A stretch of DNA of 64,000 nt from Symsagittifera roscoffensis (taxonomy: Eukaryota; Xenacoelomorpha; Acoela; Convolutidae), in the NCBI RefSeq assembly GCF_963678635.1, contig NC_087068.1:8188027-8252026 (forward strand). Direction: 5' to 3'. Within the stretch, counting starts at the first letter, position 1. Each line of letters opens with the position of its first letter. The position numbers and the translations under genes were made by a program. The notes under the pieces are model-generated. The model was not told the DNA's origin. It ran no database searches and saw only the letters and a list, made by a program, of their open reading frames with translations. Positions 53,201-64,000 of the stretch are shown here, piece by piece.

Positions 53201-55500
53201 TATATCAGTTAACATTTTATCTGTGCCAGACAGTTGATAATCACCTTGCCCCAAATCGATGACCTCCTCAACTCGTTTCCTTTTCGCTGAATTACCAGCT
53301 TTCATCGATATTTCTGAATCCACCTTCGTCTTTCCAACTCTCCTCGGCATCACTCTGCTGCCTAACTTCATTTTCATCGCATTGATTTTATCAATCACCA
53401 ATTTTGATCGCATCGTCCCTCTCCTGGTTCTTGACAGATACACCACCTCTCCTTTATCGTCCTGCGGTGTCATCTTGATGGGAGAATTCGCTTCACTTTC
53501 ATCAGTGGCCGAGTCGATCAACAACTCACTCAGTCTCCCTTCACAATCATCAAGCTTGTCAAGTACTTCTCTCATCAAGGGTTGGTTGAGACCCGTATTC
53601 AGAATGGACTGGGTCCCATAGCTCTGAACTACGGTCCAGACTTCTTCCATAAGCGCCACTCTGTCCAGTTTGCATCCCGTCCTACTCTCGTGGTCTCGGT
53701 GATGTACTTCCCATTCTTCTTCGGGCAGCGTTCCCAAGAAAGGTACTCTGGCTGAGGCCTCTATTCTTCTCCTCCTAGGTGATTCCATGAGGATTCTCTG
53801 GTCGTTATTTCTTGAATTGCCAGGAGAGCTGCTCTCCGGCAAATTCCGTTTCATTTCCATAAAGGCTGACGGAGGCTCCAGTGTCGAGATGCCTTCATCC
53901 GCTGGCTCAGTCGTTTCCAACGTATCTGCATTATTCTCAAGATCACTGAAGCTATTGAAATCCAGGCTGGATGTTCCTCCTGTCGATTCCCTGTCGTCTT
54001 CCCCACCAGCTTGATCTTGTTGCATGGGTTCTTCGGTTTGACGGCTTCCACCCTGTCCGTCATCTGCTTCTGACTTATCCTTGTTCGAGCTCGATGGTCC
54101 TTGTTCGTCATTGTCGGCCTCTTTCTGGAATCTCGGTATGAGAAATGTACCGGCCGATTTATCTTCCTCTTCTCCATGGACCACTTTGATTTCTTCGCAG
54201 CCGAAGGGTGCTAGGAAGGTTCTGGTCTGCAGTATTCCTCTCACTTTCATCTCCTGTTTTACACTAGTCAGGATTAATGAGGCTTCAGGCAATTCGGTCC
54301 TGCCTCTCATCCTCATCGGAGCTAAGCCTAATCCCTTCCATTCCTCATCAAATCTTCCAGGCTTGGGAGTCGCGGCGTTGCTTATTCGCCTTCTCGTCGC
54401 TTGATCCGTGTATGCAAATCGTGTGTACTGTAACACGGCGGCATTTCTCCCTACAAAGTATGGATCCATCGTTCCCACGAAATTCCCTACTCTCCTTTCA
54501 TTGGTTTCAAATGCTCTCAACCTAGGAGTTTGTACCACGGAGACTGCTCCGAGCATCATCCTTCTTATCAGAGGGAATTCAGGGATTGCCTCCGGCAGCT
54601 TCTTGTAATCGCCCCAGTCCTTCGTCTCTTCTCTCACTTTGTGATATGCTGCAGTGAGACGAGGCACTCTGGTTATTTCACCATTCGTTTTATCATAGGG
54701 TCTCAGATTCCAAAGCTTTGGAAACACTTTGATGTGTCCTCTTTCTACTTCTCCCATGCGATCACGGAAGTGATCGTCAAAATTGATGACTGTCATCTCT
54801 GGCTCCGATATTTTCGCAAATAACAGATCTTCACTCATGAGCTCCCGCAATGTGTGCTGCTCACACCAGTTCAGTGTACTACCGTCCACTGCCGATATGA
54901 GGTTCAGGTGCAGCACCGACCTCCTATATGCTTCCACCTTAACGTCAGGGAATGCAAACGTGACTGCTGGTCCATAGATCACTGTCACGAACTCCGTGAC
55001 TCCTCTGATCAGCGCCAAGGGATCGGTTCTCATAGCCAAACTCAGGTCAGTTAACAGCGGCATGCCTCCAACATGTCGTCTAACATCTTCCTCTCTTTCA
55101 ATCGTCTCGTCTTCTCCCGTTCCAAAGCGATTTTGTTGTAAGAGATACTGGATAAGAGTGTGTCTCAGGTCTCTTATCTTGTTCCACGAGTCCGTGGATT
55201 TCTTCATATCCAAGTTCCTCACTCTCTCTCTCTCATCTGCTCTGGACAACGTGCCAGTTTCATCAGTCCTCCCAAGTTTCCGTGGGTAATTGCAATCAAT
55301 GTCAGAAGTCCGTCTAGCCGCAGGTTCTGCATTCCATCGGTGAGCAGTATCGCCGGTCCTTTCACGAAACTCTCTGCTCCGAATGTCACGAACAAGGCTA
55401 TTAGTTCCACTATCGATACTCCCACTACTGCTTGGAGGAATTCTTTTATCAAGTAGTGCGAGACTTTCGGGTAAACTTTTGCCAAGAAGGACGCGTTCAT
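50204..55500 (-). pseudogene. copy C: ORF2 C-terminal half
   Basis: Minus-strand pieces: 55500-55219, 55249-52784 (821 residues open), 52778-52290, 52282-52079, 52072-51512, 51707-50895, 50950-50633 and 50620-50204, in the same order as copy A. Includes GGMPLLTDLSLAMRTDP, the single VVQSYGTQ module, LRYFEEEMRTTPRIHALVAVPYVRTEL, a Cys-rich CGLEGHVCGGLDC segment and the end LTHDEFPCHC.. HRNAVTTA. A hydrophobic stretch (AVVGVSIVELIALFVTF, about 55440-55390) might be a buried helix or membrane segment. Function unknown. At least six frame breaks. Confidence 0.65.
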
Positions 55501-55547
55501 CCGGCTCCCAACCCTTCTAGCATGCTGTCTGTTCTCTCAAAGCCCTT

Positions 55548-57910
55548 CTATCCTTTCACTTCCTGGGTCCAAAAGGTTTCCAGAGTAATCTGACACATCC
55601 TGTTCACAAATTCAGCGGTCTTTTCTCCGGCATTTTCCGCCAGGTTCACCTCCTTCAACAAGTAGGCATGTATCTTTGTGATTATCACGGAGCCTTGCTC
55701 AAAAGCATCTGCACCCAATGCCGCTACTCTAGGGTTCAGGTGTAGCCACTGGTTGGCTTCCGGCTTGGTTCTCAGAACCATCGCCTCCAAGTGAGCTCTC
55801 GTCTCTAGTGAATTTTTCCTTCTTGTGTCTTCACCTGCCACTTCCATTGCTCGGAACCATAAGTCGTTGGACATTGCCGCGATCACTCGATGGCCGTCGT
55901 CTATTCCCGGTTTCAGTTTGAGTTGTCGACTGAAATTGGACAGTTCCAACCCCAGCACCTCGTCCAACACTAACATGTGTAGCGCATGGTCCTTGAGTCC
56001 TCTCATCGCATATGAGATATCTGACCATACTGCAGGCAGTTCAGCCTTAAGTGGCCTCAGGTTCTCCATCTCTATCATGCGATTCGGGGCTGATATGATC
56101 ACATCATATTTCCCTTCCGAAAGTAAGGCCACAATCGCATAGACAAATTTCAGTCCATCCGGGAGATGTGCATATCCCGGAGACAACGCGAATACTACTC
56201 TCAGTGTCACTTTATTGAATGACCCCTCCTTCGTCGCATCCACCACTTCACCCATCGACTCCAGGATATCTTTTATCGCTGGCCATACAGCGTCCTCTGC
56301 TGTTGTAGGATCTCTGAGTCTGCTCAGAAAACCTCTACTGTGTAGATGGTCATTGATGCCAGCAAACACAATCGTAATTGGGTTCATGTCCGTATGCCTT
56401 TGTACCCCTATAGCCAGAGATATTGATTGCAGTAAGTCCAGGTCGACCGCTGCCAACATTATGACGTCCGGCCAAAACAAGGACTTGGAGGTGTACACGA
56501 ACTCTGAATTCGCTACTACCATAATCTTGGCCTTCCTCGTCTCTGCTTTGTCATAGGCGGCGAAGATGGTCTCATCTTTCTTTATCGCTATCAATCCGCC
56601 ATATCTTTGGGCATCACCATCTCGATTCACTAGCTTTGGGTATACTCTTTCCTTCACATGACCAGGGGGTGTCGTCAGCTGCCTGAATATCTTCACGTGT
56701 TGTCCAATCGGCGCTCTCGTCGTCAGGAATATTCGTGGTCTATCTTCACGATTCCCCTCATCATGATTCAGCCTCACATCTTGCAATGGTCTCGCATTCA
56801 CTGGTCCCATTGTGTTGTTAGAGGGCAGTCCCTCCAAGTCAGCAAATCTCAAGGCCGTCGTGGAGCTGAAATTTATGCTAGCGGCTATCAACCAGTCTAC
56901 GCCGGTTATCGAGTACAATCTGCTCACGGATAGCGTCGCTCCATCCAGCGTCCTCCTTGCATCTTCGATGAAGCTTACTCTCTGGAGATCCAGCTTCATT
57001 AACTCGTCTTTGTATATATGCCAGGGAGACGGTATGGGTCTTGACCACATCAATGAGCCTCTGCTCGGACGCCTCTCCTCTCGACTGGTACTTGTCGTCT
57101 CCGATCTAGTGTCCGATCTAGACGTGCTGGCTGTCTCTTCGATTGGGTTGACAGGTCCTATTCTTCTCCTTGGATGGATGGTTCTCCTCATCGGTGCCTC
57201 TCCCAATCGATCCTGTACGTCTGTCCTTTGACCTGGTTCGCTGGAGCTTTGTTGCCTGTAGTTCGTGACGGCCGGGACCGTACCCAAGCGTGTTTCCAAG
57301 CTAGGAGGCACAAAGGTAGTAATCACCGCGTCACTCACTGTTCCTTCTTCCTTCAGCACTCCAGTGTCAAAGAGTTCTGCTTCCAGCTCGTCCAACCGCT
57401 CTTGGAATACTCGATTCAACCAAGCTTGTCCTTCGATACTGTCGAAGTGAATGCCGTCCGTGGTCAGTCTGGCCTGATCCATAGGTCTCAACTCATGTTC
57501 GATGTCCATGAGGATCATTCTTCCGGCGTTCCGACTTGCGAGGTTCCTCGAGATGTTATTCCACCTGACGAATCCCTCGTTGTGCGTGCCTTCTTCCTGA
57601 TGCTGTCAGGCTTCTCGTATTCATTGGCACAGTGCAAACGGTCAGTACCGCGCAATTGAATTTCTGCCAGAGGGTCGTAAACAAACACACCATCATTGAC
57701 TCCCATAGCGCTTCCTGCTCATCTGAACCTCTGGAAATGTCATTCGTCCCAACTAAGATCATCACATTGGGGATCCTCCCTGGATTCATCAGTTCCACCA
57801 TCCGATATAATTGGGCTATCGTCGCGCCTCCAAAGGCCATCACCGTGGTGACCCACGAGGTCCTCAAATTCGACAGCACTCTGACCAAGCTGTCTCCCAG
57901 TATCAGATGA
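55548..57910 (-). pseudogene. copy C: ORF2 SGNH esterase and second domain
   Basis: Block I LILGDSLVRVL is intact at about 57890-57860, block III MILVGTNDISRG at about 57770-57735 and block V DGIHFDS at about 57450. One shift near 57590 separates block III from block V. From 57518 to 55548 the frame is open for 656 residues, with IMVVANSEF and ITIVFAGINDHLHSRG, then SPGYAHLPDGLKFVYAIVALL and LVLDEVLGLELSNFSRQLKLKPG, the possible second SGNH-like half. Unlike A, the GDS Gly is kept. Confidence 0.75.
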
Positions 57911-57931
57911 GATGTCCCGAGTGGTGGTTGC

Positions 57932-59044
57932 TTATTTCAATTGATTATTCTTTTGCACGTCTATTATGCGAGACACTTTCTTCGTTGGCATCTTCCGTAC
58001 TCTCCTCTCTGGGAGTCTAGAGCTCCCCATGAGTGGTGTCACGTCACTTATCCGCTGTCTGATCACGGTCTGGGAGAGCCGTACTCTGCTCGTGTCGTCA
58101 ATCGTTCCATAGGGTGCAGTCACCCCGGAACCTGGCGCATTCTTGTTAGCGACCAGTCGTCCAGCTGTTTCTATCAGCTTCCTCACTGTCTGTTCCACGA
58201 CGGGGTCACCCAAGGTGTCACTAGGATCCGGGATTGTTACTCGATTTGTCTCTGCTGGGAGCTGTGTCTCCGTTGTTTGACTCATTTCTCGAGGCGTCAA
58301 GAGCTCCATCGGGGACTGCCCACGAGGAATATCCCTTGCAGGTATCACTTTCTCCACGGCCGTTGTCAACGCCATCTGCTCCGATCGCTCTTTGTATTCC
58401 TGCCTTAAGCGCTCAATCTCTTGACCCTGCTTTTTGTTGCAGTCTTCAAACAACTTTCTCCACATGTCCCGATCTTCCTCCATCTGGAGCATGCTTCTGG
58501 TCATCTCGTCCAGCTCCTTCTTCGTACTTTTCAGTTGATCGTTCATCTCATCCAGATCTTGCATGGTTTGGTTCGTCTGAACCTTTTGTCCTACTTTCGC
58601 CCTTTTTGGTGGCACAGCTGCTCTCAGTGGTGAACCAGACGAGGTCGCCTCGCTGTTCATCTCCCGATGCATTCTCGTCAGCCCAGGTTTGGGCTTGGAG
58701 GGCATAGGCATCTCACCTGGTTGGTAGGTCCTAGAATTTCCCAGTCCAGGCTCATTCGCCAAGTCGCTCCCTGAGAGAGCCCCGTTTCTCCACCTCATCA
58801 CTCTCATGTTTGGGCGGTCTAGTACTCCTCTTTCTCCATATGCTGCCATCAACAGGACTTCCGTGGGGCGGTCCCCACGGTTGTCATGCCCCAAGATGTT
58901 GATCAGGGCGGTCAGCAACATGACTACCTCTGGGTCCTCCAGAGCGAAGTCTCGATCGATCAGCCGACGATAGATCGCATCTATCATCGGTCCTACATAT
59001 GCCTCTGCCAGGTCCATCAATTCGTCCAAGTTGAAGTTATCCAT
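57932..59044 (-). CDS. copy C: ORF2 N-terminal coiled-coil part
   Basis: 370 residues from ATG 59044 (MDNFNLDELMDLAEAYVGPMIDAIYRRL), the same start as in A, where it follows a candidate splice acceptor. N-terminal helical domain, Pro/Ser-rich region with NEPGLGNSRTYQPGEMPMP, and a coiled coil at about residues 145-215. It ends in QKNNQLK*. In copy A about 75 nt more keep the frame running into the SGNH domain, so the stop at 57932 reflects a deletion. Confidence 0.7.
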   Translation of the reverse strand: MDNFNLDELMDLAEAYVGPMIDAIYRRLIDRDFALEDPEVVMLLTALINILGHDNRGDRPTEVLLMAAYGERGVLDRPNMRVMRWRNGALSGSDLANEPGLGNSRTYQPGEMPMPSKPKPGLTRMHREMNSEATSSGSPLRAAVPPKRAKVGQKVQTNQTMQDLDEMNDQLKSTKKELDEMTRSMLQMEEDRDMWRKLFEDCNKKQGQEIERLRQEYKERSEQMALTTAVEKVIPARDIPRGQSPMELLTPREMSQTTETQLPAETNRVTIPDPSDTLGDPVVEQTVRKLIETAGRLVANKNAPGSGVTAPYGTIDDTSRVRLSQTVIRQRISDVTPLMGSSRLPERRVRKMPTKKVSRIIDVQKNNQLK

Positions 59045-59435
59045 TCTATTCTTTCAAGTTCGATTCGGTTTTGATTCCAAGATTTGACTCAAGTGAGTAA
59101 TTAAACGATCAATCAGGATCTAGAAAAGTAGTCACAAATATCACACTTGTCAGTTTCACCTTAACATATATCGTTAAAATTTGCTTAAAAACAATTCAGA
59201 TAAAAAGATATTTATCCTAAAATTTATTAAAATCAATTGGTCTCTAAAAATTTGGAATTCGACCTAAGATTGGACAGTCCAAACTTTGGATCTATTCCTA
59301 AGATCGTCATCTAGTTGTTCATGGCCACTAACCCCTACTTACCCATGATCTTAATAACCTAACACATAACATAACATAACATAACACATATTACATACAA
59401 CTTAGTCTTTGGCCTAACACTCTCTCGCACATCAC
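59045..59435 (-). promoter_or_regulatory. gap between pol and ORF2 of copy C; candidate 3' splice site
   Basis: Homologous to 17426-17811. On the minus strand ACTTTTCTAG ends at 59120, 75 nt before the ATG. ATAACATAACATAAC repeats lie at about 59360-59385. No gene. Confidence 0.35.
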
Positions 59436-60494
59436 TCAGCCTATACTTAAGTAATATTTCTTGTGTAGATATACTTGTATGTTCGTATCAGAGAATATCA
59501 CGTGTACAAGCGCGTACAATTCCCGAGGATGCAGTCTTCCTCTGTTTGGATCGTACACTGGAAGCGAGAGCTCCTTCACGTCCATTTCCACAAGGAAGTC
59601 CCTCAGCCTCGTCAAGGACAAGACTAGGTTCTCTGGGTCCACGTGCTGCTTCTCCGTCGCCCTCGTTACCAAGAAGCATAAGTATTTTCCCGGTATCTGC
59701 GACGCCGCCGGAGGTAAGGCTGCTACGCCCCCTATCCCTGGTCTTTGCTTCCAAAGGCATTCCACGTTTTTGTATTCTCTCTTAAAATCTGCCGCTAACG
59801 CTGTCCTAAAACTCATGTCTGCTGTGATTGCTATCGCACATGTTCTATTTGTGAGTATGAAATCACTGTCTGTTAGTATTTTGTTACTTGAATATTCATT
59901 TGGTAAGTTAAAATATGACTCAACTACCCTGCCTATGTCAGGTTTCTTAGGCTCTTCGCCTGTTTCTGCTTCTAAGTCTCCTGTTTCTCTTGCTATTCTT
60001 AATTTTTTTATTATCAAGTTTTCAGTGTGGGTAAGTCCTACCCCCACTCCCTGGACAAAAATATCCATCGACGTCCCCGTCGATCGCATACCGGGTATCA
60101 AGTCGAGGTTAGAAGCCGGAATGAGTAGTCGTCCTTCCTGGGCAGCCCAGGAAGGATCGTCTCGTTCGGTCTTGATGTATTTCATGCTTTCACGATCTAC
60201 GTCTTGAATTGTGACGCTGGTTTCCTCAGGTTCCGAGGTCGTTTCATTCAGCCATTCTAAGACACGCAGGTTCGTCAAGTCTTGTTCACATGACTGCTGT
60301 TGCTCGTCGTCGAATTCTACCTCGGGTTTCGACCAGTCGTTAACCCACTCATCGTCGTGATCATCGACTATGTCAATGTCTTGTGACACAGTTATTTCCT
60401 CTAGACCCACTACTTCCTCCACTATCCTCTTTAGATCTATCCTATCCACTACAAAGTCGTCACCGAAAGGATTGTATTTCTTTCTTGGGCTCAT
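59436..60494 (-). CDS. macro domain (TARG1/OARD1-like) end of Pol, copy C
   Basis: 352 residues, intact from 60494; upstream codons belong to Pol (a one-base loss near 60660 breaks the link to integrase). Acidic linker (residues about 1-120), DIFVQGVGVGLTHTENL, then from about residue 205 the macro-like part: DSDFILTNRTCAIAITADMS..AADFKREYKNVECL, PGKYLCFLVTRATEKQHVDPENLVLSL.., LSLPVYDPNRGRLHPRELYALVHVIFSDTNIQVYL. The lengths between blocks fit OARD1. The catalytic Lys and Asp of OARD1 fall on Arg and a DPNRG loop, so binding rather than hydrolysis is likelier. This is the best copy for modelling. Confidence 0.72.
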   Translation of the reverse strand: MSPRKKYNPFGDDFVVDRIDLKRIVEEVVGLEEITVSQDIDIVDDHDDEWVNDWSKPEVEFDDEQQQSCEQDLTNLRVLEWLNETTSEPEETSVTIQDVDRESMKYIKTERDDPSWAAQEGRLLIPASNLDLIPGMRSTGTSMDIFVQGVGVGLTHTENLIIKKLRIARETGDLEAETGEEPKKPDIGRVVESYFNLPNEYSSNKILTDSDFILTNRTCAIAITADMSFRTALAADFKREYKNVECLWKQRPGIGGVAALPPAASQIPGKYLCFLVTRATEKQHVDPENLVLSLTRLRDFLVEMDVKELSLPVYDPNRGRLHPRELYALVHVIFSDTNIQVYLHKKYYLSIG

Positions 60495-60575
60495 CCCGTC
60501 CTTCCTCTACGACTTCGTTTCCATCGTTCTTCTCCCTGGTGCCCTTTTCATTGACCTCAAAAGCAGGATCCATCA

Positions 60576-61862
60576 TTAGATAATCCCCTTCTTCCATATC
60601 TGCAGGTATACACCAGTCTTCTGTCGATGGATTGTGTGGCTTGATGTTCTCGTAGTGGCGGCTCGGCCAGTACTCAGTCTATAAAAGCGTCCCTCCTGGT
60701 GCACCTCTGTAATCATGAAGGGTCCCCTCCACTTTTTTAGGAGCTTTTCCGTCCCTTTTGGTGGTATAACTTTCTGAAATACCCATACGTAGTCTCCCAC
60801 CGAGTAAGCCTTTGCACCAGCTCCTTTCTTGTCGAATCTTTTCCTCTGCCTTGCCTGTGCCTGCTGAGTATTTCGTCTACACAAATCGTTCAACTCCTGT
60901 TGGCGTCTGATCACATCCCTCACGTAGACCTGTGGGGACGTTTTCTTTCCCTCATACTCTGGGTAGAAGAAGGTTAAGGGTAAAGATTTTTCGTGCCCAG
61001 TTAGCATCATGTGTGGACTGACTCCGGTGGTGGAGTGTTGCGTGCTGTTATATGCTCCCATCACCTGTGGAAGGTATCTGTCCCAATCGGTCATGTACCT
61101 GGAACAATATACTCTCAGCATCGACACTAACGTCCTATTCTGTCTTTCCACTAAGCCATTCGTCTGAGGGTGGTATGTCGTGGAGTGAGCCTGAGCGACC
61201 TGTGAGCGTATCATAAGCTCTTTCGTAAGCTCTCCTACGAAAGCTGTTCCATTATCCGATTGAAACGTCATCGGACAACCATGTCTTGCTATCCACGTGT
61301 TGATCAGGTGGTCGCATGTCTCTTCCGCCGAGGCAGTTATGCAGGGCACGGCCTCTGCATACTTCGTGAAGTGATCTATCATGACCAAGACTTGGTTATA
61401 ACCGCTGTCTGTCATGCATATCTTCTGGTGATCTATCTGCACCACCTCGTTGAATTCAGATGACTCAATCGATTGTAAAGGAAATCGTAATTTCCTTGGA
61501 TCCTTGACCTGTTGGCATGACAGGCACGCTGTTACCCATTTCTCACATGCCTTTTTCATTCCAGGCCACTCAAAGCGCTTCAGGATCCTCTGATACACTT
61601 TGTCGATCCCTTGATGGCCCATCTGATCATGCGACCTGAATAATAGTTCTGTCTGATAGAGTTGCGGCAACACTATCGCGTTATATTTGTATAAGACCTT
61701 GTCTTCTTCTCTTCTCCTGCAAGCCACGATCCCATCCTTGTTCAGATATAATCTCCCCTCCTTCTGCATGAAGTATTGTCTCAGGATCCTATAGCTGTCT
61801 TCTTCCAGGTCACCTTTGTCAGGTGCACCGTTTTCTATCCACCTTTTTAGGTTGCTTGTCAT
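60576..61862 (-). CDS. int: integrase, copy C
   Basis: 428 residues. HHCC finger complete: HDQMGHQG.. and CLSCQQ. DDE core: VVQIDHQKI, FQSDNGTAF, NGLVERQNR. GPF module WRGPFMITEVHQEGRFYRL. The last ~30 residues (TTRTSSHTIHRQK..) are out of frame, because one base is missing near 60660 relative to A (which reads HYENIKPHNPSTEDWCIP). The start at 61862 is the first Met after a frame break at about 61890. Functionally it would insert the cDNA. The core residues are all present. Confidence 0.88.
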   Translation of the reverse strand: MTSNLKRWIENGAPDKGDLEEDSYRILRQYFMQKEGRLYLNKDGIVACRRREEDKVLYKYNAIVLPQLYQTELLFRSHDQMGHQGIDKVYQRILKRFEWPGMKKACEKWVTACLSCQQVKDPRKLRFPLQSIESSEFNEVVQIDHQKICMTDSGYNQVLVMIDHFTKYAEAVPCITASAEETCDHLINTWIARHGCPMTFQSDNGTAFVGELTKELMIRSQVAQAHSTTYHPQTNGLVERQNRTLVSMLRVYCSRYMTDWDRYLPQVMGAYNSTQHSTTGVSPHMMLTGHEKSLPLTFFYPEYEGKKTSPQVYVRDVIRRQQELNDLCRRNTQQAQARQRKRFDKKGAGAKAYSVGDYVWVFQKVIPPKGTEKLLKKWRGPFMITEVHQEGRFYRLSTGRAATTRTSSHTIHRQKTGVYLQIWKKGII

Positions 61863-61892
61863 GCGATCATTTCTCTGCGCCCATAGAAGGTC

Positions 61893-62735
61893 CTAGAGTC
61901 TGTATCTCGCCTTCAAGTACGTCTTCATGACTCTCATCTGACTATTCAGCTCGTTGGGCTGATGTGTGTCTTCTTCCATCTTAACGCACCAAATCTTCGC
62001 CAACGGTTGTGTTTCTTGCTGAAACGGCTGAAGATCAGTCCTGACTACCTCTTTCTGCGGCAACAGGCTTATCGAACGTTTCAATACCGCTATCGTCTCC
62101 AAGTCATCCGCTGCGTTGTCAAAGACTCTTTCGCTTGGTATTAGGTAGCGATCACTGTCAGGATCCTGGTACACTTCTCTGTCCAGGTCCCTTGCCCGAG
62201 TTTCCACTAGTAGCGTGTGTATCGCTAGTTCTGACAGTTCTGATCCCGAACTCGAGTTCCTGTCTGAATAGGTGTCCATTCCTGAGTTTCGGGAACCATA
62301 ATCCGTCGAAGAGGTTGTGCTGGAGACTGCACGCTCCTCCAGATCATGTCTGTGCCTTCTTCCCATCCATCTGAACTCCCCGGACAAAACCTTGTTCTCT
62401 AGGTCCTGTTTCTCATCAGGAATTTTCTCGTCTATCTCAGACTCCCCGGACAAATTTTCTTGTCCCGGGTGTTGATCTTGTGATCGCTGGTTCTTTTCAT
62501 CATTCGTCTCCCCGGACAAATAGTCTTACAGCAGATTTTGTTCTACCTTTTTACCTTCCTAATCCTGGTCCACAAAGGTGACGGTTTTCTTTCGCTTGCT
62601 GCTCCCCTGTTCTCTCTGTCCGTAGGAAGTACTGGTTAAAATCTCTTGGGGTATTGAGGATACTAGTTGCTGAACTATTGTCCTACAATCCCTCTCGTTC
62701 TCTTCGTGCTGTCGTCTGGACGGCATGATCTTCAC
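61893..62735 (-). pseudogene. pol: Pol linker between RNase H and integrase, copy C
   Basis: Open 62519-61893, acidic and Ser-rich, with LSGE encoded by TTTGTCCGGGGAG at 62508-62520, 62441-62453 and 62376-62388. It ends with the conserved VMKTYLKARYRL helix before a frame break. 62520-62735 joins it to RNase H with breaks. Confidence 0.7.
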
Positions 62736-64000
62736 CTACTCACTAACTGTTAGCGATGCCACTGCTGCTGTCCACTCGGGGTCATCTCTGGTCACTTCTC
62801 TTTCTAACAATCCACCCAGCATCCGCATCACTTGCGGTGTGACTTGCACCGTTTTATCCAATAATGAGAGGCTGTTTATGTTCATGCGAGAGAGTTCTTG
62901 CTGGAACAGGTTCGAGCGCAGCAACAGATCCAAGGGGACCGGGTCCTCCTTGGATAGGATCTTTATCTCGGCTGCTTTCTCTACAGGTAACTCAGGGTGC
63001 CCTGGAATTGGATGTCCAGACTTATCCAACCATCTCGTTAAGGGAAGCGCTTCATAAGTTTCCTTGTCCAGAAACAAGAATCCCTCCTTTATTTCCGCCT
63101 GATTGGCCTGCTTCTGCTCCAATCTTTCATAAAACTCAGTTTTCTTGCTGAAGCTGTCAGCATTCTGGTGTTTATCACGCATCCTATGTTCGATTATCAT
63201 ATGGTAGCCATCCAATCTGACTATCCATCTACCAATATAACTCTGATCCATCGAGTAGGTTTTCAACCAGGATAACGCTCTGATGTCCACGCGTAACTTG
63301 AAGGGAGCGCTCCCCAAGTATGCACGGTACTTTTCCACGAAGGTGACTACTGCAAACGTTTCTGCTTTTGGTGCGCCATATTTCATCTCTGTGTCACTCA
63401 AGACCTTGCTGCCGTATGCAATGGGACGGAGAACTGTTCTTCCGTTCCATTCTTGCTCTTGATGCAAGATTCCTGAGATGGCTACCACCGATGCGTCTGT
63501 GTCGAGAACATACATGCCCTTTTCTGTAGGCATGCCCAGCACTGGCGCTTCGCACAGTTCCCGCTTTATGTTCTCGAAAGCAACTTGTGCCTCATCGTTC
63601 CATTCGAACTTTTTCCCCTTGTTGCTCATCAGCTTCTGCATCGGATACACCTTGTCCGCATATCCTTTTATGAATTCTCGGTAGTAATTGGCAAACCCTA
63701 GGAAGCTCAGGAGCTGTGTGTCCGTTCTGGGGGCTTTCCATGTCAACACTGCTTCCACTGCTTCCGGGTCCGGCCTCACACCATGCCTATCCACCATTCT
63801 TCCCAGGTACTTAATCGAATCCCTCAGGATTTCACATTTCGATGGTTTGCACTTCAATCCTGCTCTTTTCATGCATCCAAAGACCTCATCGAGCCTATCA
63901 ATGTGGTCTTCCAGGGTCGGTGTCGCTATGACTACGTCATTCACGTAACACATCACGAGATTCCCGTACTTCTTGGTCACTCTCGTCAAAGCCTGAGCCA
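62736..64000 (-). pseudogene. pol: reverse transcriptase (partial) and RNase H, copy C
   Basis: Enters from the right edge and is open from 63989. The RT catalytic box reads VMCYVNDVVIA: the first of the two Asp in YVDD is Asn, which should abolish polymerase activity. Connection KPSKCEILRDSIKYLGR and FLGFANYYREFIKGYADKVYP follow. RNase H: VLDTDASVVAISGILHQEQEW, APKAETFAVV, LRVDIRALSWL, DKHQNADSFSKK, uninterrupted here, unlike in B. It then has the EGFLFLDKETYEALPLTRWLDKSG linker and ends at 62736. Confidence 0.85.

Larger units (their letters stand above)
48457..64000 (-). mobile_element. LTR retrotransposon copy C (A-like), minus strand
   Basis: Runs off the right edge within RT. Minus-strand order: RT, RNase H, linker, integrase, macro domain, gap, ORF2, 3' UTR, 3' LTR ending at 48457 inside the 3' LTR of B. 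Its other LTR, gag and the continuation of the B LTR should lie beyond 64000. Confidence 0.85.

Noticed and set aside
50821-55456. Many plus-strand open frames in 50.8-55.5 kb
   Set aside because: They are antisense to ORF2 of copy C, which aligns in order with copy A.
1-64000. Bacterial gene cluster or plasmid
   Set aside because: No ribosome-binding-site-spaced operons; all recognisable proteins are eukaryotic retroelement proteins.

Overview
The window is eukaryotic repeat DNA, most likely from an invertebrate animal; the species cannot be read from it. I see no host gene, rRNA, tRNA or CRISPR array. Nearly all of it is a nest of large Ty3/gypsy-type LTR retrotransposons on both strands, plus one relic of a restriction-endonuclease-type (R2-like) non-LTR retrotransposon. 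All copies carry stops, frameshifts or truncations. Several ORFs still retain recognisable catalytic motifs.

Layout. Copy D (-, 1-~4440) holds leader and gag. Copy E (+, ~4489-9378) holds LTR sequence, a long leader, the N-terminal part of gag, and a second LTR fragment. A non-LTR RT/endonuclease relic (-) spans 9379-~11870. LTR G with a scrap of its upstream ORF (-) spans 12417-~13830. Copy A (+, ~13833-27684) starts inside pol. Fragment F (+, 27685-28865) is followed by copy B (+, 28866-48456), the most complete element: 5' LTR, leader, gag, protease, RT, RNase H, integrase, macro domain, then a very long second coding region. Copy C (-, 48457 to beyond 64000) appears to be inserted into the 3' LTR of B. 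A and C are close relatives. B and F form a second subfamily. D and E are more distant.

The reconstructed plan is about 20 kb: LTR - TGG-type primer-binding site - 2-3 kb repeat-rich leader - gag (coiled coil and two CCHC knuckles) - DTG protease - RT (YVDD) - RNase H - long acidic linker - integrase (HHCC, DDE, GPF) - acidic linker - TARG1/OARD1-like macro domain - ~400-nt gap with a candidate 3' splice site - a second large coding region (coiled coil, SGNH/GDSL esterase, a possible second degenerate SGNH-like half, long disordered regions, a conserved C-terminal module) - LTR.

The unusual parts are: (1) a macro domain continuous with integrase at the end of Pol; (2) an SGNH hydrolase in the post-pol region; (3) an 11-14-nt motif, TTTGTCCGGGGAGT, conserved as nucleotides in two reading frames and in the non-coding LTR; (4) a leader RNA element, duplicated in D and present in E, whose stems are kept by different base pairs; (5) reiterated CCGGAGGGT-type motifs and tandem repeats in the leaders; (6) a roughly 3-kb protein module present in A/C but absent from B.
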